Positions 30,001 through 41,300 of a DNA stretch of 64,000 bases are shown one piece after another. The notes under the pieces are model-generated. The model saw only the letters and a list, made by a program, of their open reading frames with translations, did not search any database and was not told the DNA's origin. How positions within the stretch are numbered: position 1 is the stretch's first letter; every line of letters begins with the position of its first letter. Source of the stretch: Bugula neritina (lineage: Eukaryota > Bryozoa > Gymnolaemata > Cheilostomatida > Bugulidae); contig OZ037768.1 in the NCBI GenBank assembly GCA_964035545.1, forward strand, positions 7,679,241-7,743,240. The letters run 5' to 3'. Both the position numbers and the translations under genes were made by a program.

Positions 30001-33000
30001 GTAAGAATTCATTGTTTTAAAACTTTCCATTGTTTGCTGTTAAAAGGTGATATTTTTTCAGGTGTATCAAAATCAAGTTTGGCCTTCTGAATGTTATGTT
30101 TTAAAGCTTGCTAAGTTTAAAGATTACATTAACTTTCAATAAAGTTTATTTTTTTAATTGGTTAAGTGTGCTTCGGGCAGTGTTTTTAAATAACACCTGA
30201 TAGTATCCATCAGGGTTGGGGTCAATTACATGTAAATGTAATTAATTACAATTACAATTACATGAAGATTTGTCAATTACAATTACAATTATAATTACAG
30301 TTAAAAGGTAATGTAATTAATTACAATTACAATTACATGGTAATGTAATTAATTACAATTACAATTACTTTTGTTTTCACAAGGGATAACTAGAAGTTAT
30401 ACAATGTCATTTCTAGGGTCCAACTACCAGGGGCAATGTTGACAGTGGTGAACCTCCTTTGCTCCCAATAGTGACACTATAGGGTCAATCCATGCCAAAT
30501 CAACCAAATTTTAAGGGGTCCCACGCCTTTGCTTCTCAGATTTTGCTTATATTTAAACTTGTCCGGTGTACTATTCGTGAATATTTCTGACATGACACAA
30601 AAACTTTTTGAGAAATGACTACATTTGTGAACAAAGGTTGGGAAAACTTTTAAGGAAAATTTGTGATTTCTACTCTTAAAAATTGATGTGGGGGATATTT
30701 AAAAAAATTTCAAAATTTACAAAAATCTGCCCATATTCGATGGTTTAGCATATATGCACACAAATTGTTCTGTAGTATGTGTTGCTACTAGTGCAAGTTG
30801 ATAGGTATTATCAAATTGCACAACAAATTTTAAGACTTAGTCTAGAAAAATGGTTGAGATATAGACATTTATAAATTGCTCTAAAAGTAGAAATCACCAA
30901 TTTTCCTTAAAGCTTTTCCCAACCTTTGTCCACAAATGTAGTCATTTCTCAAAAAGTTTTCTGTCAGGCCAAAAATATTTAAGAAGAGTACTCAGGACAT
31001 ATGTAGGTCTATTTGGTGTAAATATGAACAAACTCTGAGACACAAAAGCACCGGCCATGTGGTGAATTAGCATGGAATGACCCTATACTATATTGACTTA
31101 ATCTGAACTTGTTATTTAACAGTAGATATGGTAGGAAAAGAATGATTTTTCAAGATTTAAAAGTTTGAAGTAATTGACATGTAATTATAAAGTAATTGTA
31201 AAATTCAATTACATTAGCAATGTAATTAATTACAATTACAATTACAATTACATTTTTATACATCAATTACAAATTACATTCAATTACTTGAAAAAATGTA
31301 ATTAATTACAACCAATTACAATTACAAATTACAATTACCCCAACCCTGGTATCCATGCAATCCCTTGTTAACTACAGTTTTTCTAACTTGATGATCTCAA
31401 CTGTTCCTGTTATTGCAGAACGGAGTGGTACACAGAGATTTAAAACTAGAAAATATTCTACTAGACAAGCATGGCTCAATCAAACTCGCTGACTTTGGAT
31501 TGAGCAACATGTGGCAGCACAACAGACTCCTACGCACTTACTGCGGCAGCCCTCTATATGCCTCACCTGAAATAGTTAATGGAAAGCCTTACTATGGGCC
31601 GGAGGTATGTGTTGCAATGGGTGTGACTGATTTATATAGTCTTCAAGGAAGCAGTGTGTATCCGTACCACTACCACTATGCTAATAAGACAAGGTGCAGC
31701 TGGCTCAATTAGTCTAGCCAGAGACTTATCTATTCAAGCATAATATTGCTCTTTGAATAGTAATAATTAATCTTTCAGAATACTGCTGTTGTAATAGTTG
31801 TATATTTGACTCTTCTTAAGGAGCATTGCTATCCATAGTGATATTGAAAACAAAGAACTTCATCCCAATATAATATATAAGCACTGGTACACTGTACAGT
31901 TAGAACTTAAACTTATTTAAAGTTACAGCATATTTTTCCTTAAAGTGTTTCGTCAGAGTTTTTTCAGACTCACTCATTTCCTTGTATAAGTGTCATTGGT
32001 CGAAAGAGCTAAGCTCGGGTCCACTAACTCAATAGGTTGTCTCATTTTGGGTAAAGGCAGTGATGTATTACTTCCTAAGTGGTAGTTTACTTCCATTAAA
32101 CAGTTGTAAGTGCTATCCTATCAATTAGTTTAACTATTATCACTGCTGACCAAATTACTTTTCCTGCCAGTTGGAAATTGCTCAACTTTTCCCATATGTT
32201 GTTCGTACCACATGCTACTATCTCTGGAGCCTAGCCTCATTCATACTCTTGTTTTGTATAGGTGGACTGCTGGAGTCTTGGTGTTTTGTTATATACTCTG
32301 GTGTATGGTGCAATGCCCTTTGATGGAAGTGACTTTCACAAACTCCGAAGACAGATTTCCACGGGAGATTACTTTGAGCCAGCCAAGCAATCAGGTATGG
32401 GATGTAGACACATCTTCTTAAAAATTGCACATCATGATTCATATTTTGAATAGTTTGCTCAACACTATATTACTTCAGCTTTATTCTATAGAAAACCTCT
32501 TTCTCAAGTTACAAGTATTACTGACTGCCTGGCCACCATTTTTGTGTGCCATCCTATTATGTAAAACTATTGTTGCTTGTATGTTGATCTATGTTTAGCT
32601 TAAACCTATGCAGTATATTGTGCTGTTAACAAAGCTTCGTGTTACATAAGCCTCTCAATTGCAGTTGATAACCAGTCAATGACATCTAGTTTTGCTAATA
32701 GTTGTGCTAATACTTGCAGATGCCGCTGGTCTTATTAGCCGCCTACTTGAAGTTGATCCAGCCAAGCGAGCCAATATACTAGATGTGGCAGCTCATTGGT
32801 GGACCAATCATGAGCAAGAAGATTTACTAGCTTCTGCTGAATTATCTGAAAAACGAACCAGTGACTTTTTTGAAGAAGAAGATCCAGAAAGAATAAGCAC
32901 AGTCTTTGATTCAACCAAAAAACCCAAAAAGGGAATTCTAAAGCATCGGAGGATGAGTGGGGGAGATTCGGGCTGTGCGCTGTCGGATGCTAAGGAAAGT

Positions 33001-33219
33001 GAGATTTCATTATCTAAACTCGAGTCAGCTTTAGATGATGTCATCTTAAATTCATCAAGTAGTAAAACAAAGTCAGTCAAGACAGTGACATTACGTGAAG
33101 ACTCGACTTCCTCTTCAAAAAGACACAGTCTGAGCTCAAATTCATCAACTGACATGTTAGATTTTTGCTATGATAGCTCGAGTAATCATCTAGACTTGCT
33201 TCCTGTCTGTGAAGTATAA
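27038..33219 (+). CDS. NUAK: NUAK-family (AMPK-related) serine/threonine kinase
   Basis: Six exons: 27038-27196, 28008-28128, 29523-29674, 31419-31604, 32262-32394, 32720-33219 (TAA), giving 416 residues. The kinase domain spans about 28-282: glycine loop GSGTYGKV (35-42), Lys57 in VAIK, catalytic HRDLKLEN with Asp151, DFG (169-171), and activation loop [17 protein letters not shown] with Thr184 at the LKB1-type site. [11 protein letters not shown] and [14 protein letters not shown] are diagnostic of NUAK1/2. After the kinase a GILK motif at 322-325 ([16 protein letters not shown]) matches the PP1-docking motif of NUAKs. The remaining tail is Ser/Thr-rich. Family role: LKB1-activated kinase that regulates myosin phosphatase and cell adhesion. 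The protein is short next to vertebrate NUAKs (over 600 residues). ATG 27038 is the first in-frame ATG; ATG 27059 has the stronger context. AATAAA at 33756-33761 is the likely poly(A) signal. Confidence 0.94.
28129..29522 (+). other. NUAK intron 2 (1.4 kb)
   Basis: This interrupts codon 94 between GTAGGT at 28129 and TTTTAG at 29522. It is AT-rich unique sequence, and I see no exon or mobile element in it. Confidence 0.65.
30211..31348. mobile_element. hAT-like non-autonomous DNA transposon (with nested insertion)
   Basis: The left end reads CAGGGTTGGGGT and the right end reads ACCCCAACCCTG, an exact 12-bp terminal inverted repeat. It is flanked on both sides by the identical 8-bp target-site duplication GTATCCAT (30203-30210 and 31349-31356). 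An 8-bp duplication and CAGGG-type ends are hallmarks of the hAT superfamily. Subterminal regions are packed with ATTACAATTAC-type repeats (about 30222-30376 and 31170-31340). No transposase ORF is present. The element lies in NUAK intron 3, and its right duplication ends 62 bases before the acceptor AG/exon junction at 31419. It carries a second element at about 30478-31087. Confidence 0.9.
30478..31087. mobile_element. Inverted-repeat (foldback/MITE) element nested inside the hAT-like element
   Basis: The ends read TATAGGGTCAATCCATGC on the left and GCATGGAATGACCCTATA on the right, which are imperfect inverted copies. Longer arms pair further in: 30599-30687 resembles the reverse complement of 30880-30968 (shared core GAAATGACTACATTTGTG). 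Roughly 190 bp of unpaired centre lies between the arms. No coding capacity is visible. The TA at the outer ends would fit a TA-targeting (Tc1/mariner-like) element, but the duplication cannot be fixed because the ends are TA-rich. It could alternatively be an internal part of the hAT element. Confidence 0.7.
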
Positions 33220-35337
33220 CAGTTCTGCGTGAGAAACTGCTTGTAGCTTTTAAGAACTGTACAGTGTTTCTCCAAGCAACTTGAACGAGTCATGGGAAGA
33301 CAACCCTAACAGACTTGCCAACTATATTTATATGGTTCTCATTACTAGTCAAAAGTTTGTTCTAAGAAAACTTTAATGATATAATATAGAAATCTCATCT
33401 TTTGCAAGTGTATCTGATTTATGATATATTCATGTTCATCCCATATGCTTTATTTCGACTTAGCAGAATGATGTTTATTAATACATCTTTTTGCTGTAAA
33501 TATAATTCCTTGCATGTTTCCCAATTAGGTGCTCTCTTAAACAAATGGCAAATTGTCATGAAATTATCAATTTTTATTTTATTTCCAATTCTTAACTGAT
33601 TAGACGTCTACTTTTTGTTAGTAGTATACATGGTAGTTATATTCTACATTTTACGCCGTAGCACAATCATAATCCTGTGAATTTTTTTTATTTATAATAT
33701 TCTCTTGTTTTGTTACTGTTCTACATTTATTATCTCAATTACGGTGAATATTTACAATAAATAATTTTCATGTTTCAATATATATAATTTATCTCTTTCT
33801 TGGTTTTTAAACTATGAGAAATAACCAAATTAGCCACTAGCATATGCAAAATATACAACTTAGGCACTTAGACTACTGCAGTAGTAAAGTAATGTAAAAC
33901 TGGGATTGGAGAAAATTTGACTAAGACATAATATCTCAATGTGTGAAATTGGATTAGCGATGTCACAATGTTACAAGGAATTAAATTCTATTTGCTAAAA
34001 ATAGAATATAAAGCACGAACTCAATTTCATCATTTAATAGCTCTTTGCATCATACCAATTATGTTATGAAATCTGACAAGGAAATATTAAATCGCTACCC
34101 TTTAAGATTTATAAGGCCACGTGGATGTAGTTGTAACAAACAATTTTTTAATATATGCCCACATAAATAATATTTCAATGATATAATTTCATATAGCTGA
34201 AAGTTAATCTGGGTGACAAACAAGTTAATGGCTAGCAAAAACACTTCACTAAATAAAAACAGAATTGTTATTGTATTATATTTAGGAGTTATCAGTCCAG
34301 TTATTACCTGCAATGTTGACTACAAAGTTGTCTGCCCCACTGGACTGAAACTATAAGTTATAGTTCAATGGTCTGCCCCACCCTACCAAGTCATGCAGCA
34401 TGTTTCTAATGCTACAGTAGACATACTTTAATATCATGTTGCATTGCCTGGTTCAAATTATCATATTATGCATTGCTAACACCATTTTTTTGCTTTACTA
34501 GCTGCATAAAGGTGGTCTGTTGAACATTGTGTCAGGTCCACATATGCATCATATTAGTATAAGTATACTATTTCAGCAGCATGTTTGAAATGCTAAATTA
34601 TAAAATATTAAGAAAATTTGCATAAAATTAAAAAATTTTGTTGATATTGACAAGTTAGACATTATAAGTTTAGGTAAACATACATCATTAATGGTGTACT
34701 ACGTATGTGCTTGTTGCTATTTTTTGTTAAGATAGGGGCGCATTGAGCCAAATATCAACTAATTCAATAGAAAATGCAAATGGACATGCAAATTATACTA
34801 ATCTAATGATTACTGTTTTAGGCGAGAAGTTATTTGCTGAAGCATATTTAAATACTAAATCACAAAACTATACTAAATAAATAAAGAGTGCCAGCAAAGC
34901 AAATATCACTCGACTATAACTAGTTTATACAGTAAATGACCTCTTCAAAAAACTTATTCAAATGAATTAAAATTATTATTAACACTATTTTAGTTTTTTA
35001 AATACCCAGCAGAAGGTAAATTTGGGAAGTCTCAGTCTTGAATATTTTGGAATAAAATGATATTCTTCTAGAGCTTTTAGCGGCTGAAAGAGGGGAAGGG
35101 ATCACAGTCACCCACTTGTGAATGTCAATATTTGTATAAGAACTTTGGCTCCTTACTGATGATATAATAACTGTTGGCATAGTGTATTCATTCCCTGAGA
35201 ACTCTTCTCAGCTAAGGGTAGCAAGTAACTTTTTTTAGAGTTGAACTATTTACATGATTGCTTACTAAAAACACTTTGCTTCATAAATTAATGTAAAAAC
35301 AGCAACTTTGAAGCTATATGTGAGATTTATAAGAGCT
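33220..35337. other. Intergenic region between NUAK and the ankyrin gene
   Basis: This holds the NUAK 3' UTR, with AATAAA at 33756-33761, and the upstream region of the ankyrin gene. It contains the first copy (34061-34293) of a 233-bp duplicated sequence, and a small palindrome at 34349-34365 flanked by direct repeats GTCTGCCCCAC at 34330-34340 and 34371-34381. No convincing coding region is present. Confidence 0.6.
34061..34293 (+). repeat. Dispersed 233-bp repeat, copy 1
   Basis: This segment is repeated in the same orientation at 36204-36437 with high identity. Shared stretches include AGCTGAAAGTTAATCTGGGT and AAAACACTTCACTAAATAAA. It lies about 1 kb upstream of the ankyrin gene start codon. 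Confidence 0.93.
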
Positions 35338-38300
35338 ATGCAGGCTTCCTTGGGAACTGAGATTAGAAGGCTGGTGGCTACAGAGAGATATGATGAGGCA
35401 AAAGAGAGACTGGCTGCTCTTAAAAATGGTGTTGTTGATGGAGGAGGCAACACCATGTACCATGAAGCTATAAAATACCAAGATGTGAAACTATTAAGGT
35501 ATATATAAATTTAATAAAGTAGGCAACACATTGGGCCATCCAGTATGTATATATGTCTATATATAGCTGTTTGTAAATTCTTCTACAAGCTTGTTTATAG
35601 TTCATTAGTTGCTGCTTTATCAGAAAGATTTGAACTATTCTAGTGAAAGCAAACACATGATGAAACATGTTGCTTCAAAATAATGAAACCTTTTATTGTG
35701 GAAAGGCCTTGTTTTACAGCAACTCACATCATGGGGGGAGCCAGTACAAATTATTAAAGGTTAAAAGTTAAAAAACACTGCTTAATAATTTTACTTACTT
35801 CAAATTCTATTTCACTGTATTGGTATTATATATATATTTTATAAATTAGAATGCTTCACAGAGCTGAGTTGAGGTGAGCTTATACCAAGCAGGCTTGCTA
35901 AAGTTGTAGCATTTCATTCATTTCATTCATTATATTATTGTTGAAGATATTTTTATGCTAAACAGGATTTTTTTTAAATATAACTTAGATGGCTGCTGGC
36001 AAACTATCAGTTGACGGTTAAGGCTGACACTGCAAATAGTGAGGGCACCACTTGCTTCCACATGGCTTGTTCCATAGGCAGCACTGCTTGTTTCTATGAG
36101 CTGTGGGAGAGATCAGACATACATCCTACAGTATGGAGTACATACTCTGATAAAGATGGACAAACAGCTCTGCACATTGCTTGTCAAGGCAAGTATATAT
36201 CAAATGTTATGAAATCTGGCAAGAAAATATTAAATGACTACTCTTTAAGATTTATAAGGCCACTAGGGCGTACATAGTTGTAACAAACAACTTTTTAATG
36301 TCTACCCATAAATAATATTTCAATGATATAATTTCATATAGCTGAAAGTTAATCTGGGTGACAAACAAGTTGGCGACTGGCAAAAACACTTCACTAAATA
36401 AAAACAGAATATTGCTGTATTATATTTAGGAGTTATCTTATATAGTTCTCCAGCATTTCTCTTACAGTATTTGCAATCTATATTACATAAATATGTGAAA
36501 ACTTTTAATCCAGCAACACCTTGAGTTTATCAATGAGCAGGTCTCAATGACCGTTTCAGCAAAATCTTATATAGTGCAAGAGGCATCTTTTCTTTTTCAT
36601 AATATTTCAAATGCCTCAAGTTATAGTTGTACTAATTGACGTATAAATCTACTGTCACTTTACTGTTTTTTCAATATGTTTGGAAAAGACTTACAGTTCC
36701 GTATTTCCATATGCTAACTATAATATAAGAAAGTAAAGAAGCTGTAATAGAAACATCTTGGGTCATATTGAAAATTTACAATCATATAGTAAAAGTTAAA
36801 TCACATATTTTGTTGAACAGAGTCAAATGAAAAAATATCTGATTTTATACCACAGTTATCTGTGTTGAATGATGCATTCATGCACATAGAGTGTCCAACA
36901 CAAATTTGTATTTTCTGCTGTGAATAAATTTCATTAGTTGTTGTTTGTGTTATTACCCCTTTCTTATTATCTCCGCCATCTTATAGAATGTATTAATCCC
37001 AAATAGCAATTTATTAGTTATAAATTCGTAAATCTGGCTAAATTATGTTAATGAATTTGGCAAGTATGTCAAAAAAAGCTGATCGCGATATCATGTTTAT
37101 GGTTTGGAGGTTAAATTCTAGGAAGGCACTGGCCACCATAGCTGTGCTTTGACAGTTTGCAGTGTGAATGATAATGATATAGCACTTAACAGCAGCATTG
37201 AATGCCTATTTTGAGCTGTAGGGTGAGTGGGGCATCAGATCTCATAGTACAAAAAGAAAACGCGACTCCTATGCACTTATTTCAACACCCACTCTTTTTT
37301 TAGTCCAGGCATATAAAGCAGTGCTAAATATAAAATAGTTGGTAATATAATTTGACAACATTTCTATTCACTCAAGTTCTTTTGTGAATAAGAAACTGGT
37401 CTGAGTGGAATAATAAATTAAGCTTACAGATTTCACAAAGATAAAACTATCAATTTATTCCTAAGTGTATATGCCTAGAGTATAATATTTCTTTTATGCA
37501 AGCATATCTCTTACTGTGTATTTGATTTATTATAGGTTGAAGTAAATAATACTTACTTACATCATACAATTTGTGGTATAATAGTCATGATTTTATCCTA
37601 TATTAACTAATATCTCTGAAATTCAATACACTTGACAAATATTTTGTGCAAATAAAATAACTGGTAAAAGACAGAGCAAAGAACTTTCTTGTATAACTTA
37701 TAAATTGCTTGAGATTTTTCTTATTTAAGCAAGCATTTTATTTTCTCTTGATCCTTGTTTTATGGTGTTCATTAAAACATAAATGTATTATAAATCTTGC
37801 AGCTGGCCATCAAAGTGTTGCTCAAGAAATCTTAAATAAAGGTGGTCAGAAAGTTGCATATGCATTAAATGACAGACAGCAAACAGCCCTACATTTGGCA
37901 GCAGCAGAAGGGCAGAAGGCGTGTATTGTGCTGTTAGCGCAGTACAAGAAGTTGATAAACTTGGTTGATCAGTTTGGTAAGTAAATTATACGAGAAATTT
38001 TAACAGTTTTTAGGCATTACAGGTAAATTGTAAGTATTGTAGTTTTGTTCCTTGAATTTAGTACTTTTTACAATAGTTCTGTTGTTAGTCATTCGGACTA
38101 ATTTGACTGACCACATTGAAAAGATATCAAGCAGGCCAATTAATTTTACTATGGCAATTAAAGACACCACCTGAAAATGCTATGTCTTTCATGTGACTTT
38201 CCTAGAATAACAGTGGCTTGAAGGTTCGAAGTTTAAACTTTTAAGATGGCTCAGTGATTAAGCTGCGTGTTGCAGCAGCTAAGAGTCGAATGCAATGAAA

Positions 38301-41300
38301 GCAATAATTAATATTAGTTTTAAGATACCACAGACTTCAGAGCCGACTGGAAACATCTTTAGCATAAGCACAATTTTTTTTATAAAACAAAACTGTTTTA
38401 GCACACAACCCCCAAACAGTCTGTAGATGATAGCTAAGATATACATAAATATTTCAATATGGCATAACTGAAATGCTTCACGGATATTTTTAGTAGTTGT
38501 TGGAGTTACCCTCACATTGGTATTAAAAAATCAGAAATACCTGTGGAAGGCCACTGCATTCCACAGGTTTTATTTTTTGAAAGCTAATATATAAAGTGTT
38601 ATCAGGTATCAAATTATACACTTATCTTCAACATAATTTCACAGGGGCAACAGCACTACACTACGCTGTGAATGAGGGACATCTAGCATCTACACAGTAT
38701 TTGTTTGAAAGATGCAAAGCTGACAAAAGCATTCGCACGAGAAATGGAATGAATCTACTTCACTCTGCAATAGCATCTGGTAGTCTTAGTGTTGTCAAGT
38801 ATGTGTATAGCAAAACTAAGAATACAATCCATGTGGGGACAACTGCAACTGGTGCAACAGTGTTGCATATAGCCACAGGTAAGACCACATGGTCTTTTAA
38901 TATTACTTATAAAAAATATATAAATTCAGCAACATAATATGCTACTATGCATACATTCAAAAAACTGCCTATTACTATATTGAGATACTCAGGTATGTAG
39001 TAAAAATACAAAAATGTTCTTTTTATTTCACTTCTAATATACTATTTATTTAATTAAAGAATAAGAATTACATAATTCTTTTGATAAAATATGTTTAATT
39101 ATGTTGATAGTTACAAATATATGTTATTACAGGTCTTGGTTTTGAAGATATCCTGCATTTCCTGCTGACTAGAATGAGTATTTACAGTCTCATCAACTAT
39201 GCCGACATCAATGGGTGGACTGCCGCGCATTTGGCTGCAATGAGGAATCAGCCGGCCTGTCTGGCTATTCTCATAGGATTCAACGCAGATGTCTTTACTA
39301 TCAAAGATAAGGTTGAATTGTTTACTGCCTACCTTATAGACCACTGTTCATATAGGTTCTAAAAGTAAATTGCTGTTATTATGGGAAGAATCTATACATT
39401 CTGTAAGGTGTTCTTGTAATCGTTTGTTAGCAAAAGTTATATATCTATGTGTTTTCATATATTTTCATACATATGTATTTTCATTTTTTAACTCAACAAT
39501 TACTTTTGACGATGAAACATCTACATTAAATTATTACACAAAGTTATGAAGTTGATTATTAATTTGCTTATATTTCAAACATAAATACACTGTGTTCTGG
39601 TCATGCTGCCTTTAACTTTTGATAACTTGAATTAAAAGGTCAGTATTATCTTCAATTTAAATAAGAAATTAATTATTTCAAACCTAAGCTGTTAAATGGC
39701 TTACAAGTAAGTTGTAAAGTCACAAGATACCGTTCTAAAAGAAATTGTAATGTTGAAATTTTTAGGACGGTAAATCAGTCTATCAGAGTCTTCGAGAGAA
39801 AAACACTGTTGAAATGAAGCTGACCTTCCCGTATATCTTCAGTCAGCTGGAAGCAGAAGATGAGCTTCAACGGCAGTCAAAGTACCAGTCTCGTTATGAG
39901 AAGAAAAAAGAAAAACAAAATTCAACTCTATCTATTACTGAGGATAAAAAGCGGACAACTTCAAAGAAAAATGGAAAACAGGTTGTTGGCCGTACACTTT
40001 CTGATGTTATAAACAAAGAAACAGATTCTACAAAGTCAAATCCACTGGTAGAAACTGATCCAACTAGTCTGAAGAAACGGAGTAAGTCTGCCGGTTTATA
40101 AGTATTCAATTTACTCCATTTTTCATTAATGAAATCTCAAATGTTGTATGTTTTTGTGATAATAATCAGAATTATAAGATTGCAAAATCATTTGCTGTAA
40201 ACTCTATTATTGCAAGGTATAACATGTATAGCACGACAGCATAAACATAACTAAATATATAACATGGAGAAGAATCATAACTCTGGTATATATCTATATT
40301 CTAGCAAGTTACTGTATGGCACAAATTTGTCTGTGCAAATAGATTTTCAAACAATTTAATAATATATGCTTATTAATTTAATGTCTTCTTATTATAGATT
40401 TAATTTAGGTTATGCAGTTGCTATCATTTTCTCCCTTCAATTGTGCATATTTGCTTTTTGTTGTAAAATTAATTCAAGGCCCATTTGACAATTTAGATGT
40501 TGTGGTATAAAAATGAATGAGGCAGTCTACCCACCCTGTATAAAATTGAAAACAATCATAGATCATAGCACAAAGATATATTTTAAAACCAACTATTTGG
40601 AGTCAAGCTCAAATGTTTAAAAAAAACATACAAACAAATTAAACAAAATTTCTAAAATTGAATTTATTATGTTAAGCCACTTACAACATGAATTGATCTC
40701 CATAATATAATGTTTTACTATATGCATTACATATAGAATTAATGTGTTTATTTTGCATTTCTTATTGTTAATAATATTACAGAGTTTCAGACAAACAACA
40801 TGGCTTTACCAAGGAATGGCTACACAGACAAAATGCCGGTCATGGCATACCAACTCGGCATAGAACTAGAGGGTGATAGTGACAGCGACTTTGATGTTGA
40901 CAGCATTGAGAAGTAAGTGGGACAGTCAGTATATAGCATTGAGAAAATAATGTATTTTATTGGTAGTTACTAATTTGCTGCAGTTTTATCTATCGAAACA
41001 GAAGGATTGGTAAATTGCTGTCAGCAAAAGAGTTTCAGCTCATAGAACATTAGAATTTAAAACACTTATTTATTGGTTGTGATGGTTTAGTGGCTAGTTG
41101 GCATAAGATTACCATCATGCAATGCTTCAACTGTTTGGTTTAAAGATGTAGAATATTTGCAGCTTGACTTTCCAAGTTTGGGTTTTATTTGAGTCTAGAA
41201 GCTGATATCTTTATTTCACCAGTAGAGAGATTTTTGAGCTACAAACATGGCTATAACTATTCAAAAACTCTGTATCTCTGCATCTACCTTAATTTAAGTT

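Noticed and set aside
32808-33155. Minus-strand 115-codon frame
   Set aside because: It is an antisense shadow of the last NUAK exon, whose Ser codons (TCA/TCT) rarely give stops on the other strand.
41083-41115. Possible further tRNA-like A box (GGTTTAGTGGCTAG)
   Set aside because: No acceptable B box follows at the expected distance, so I could not support a SINE.
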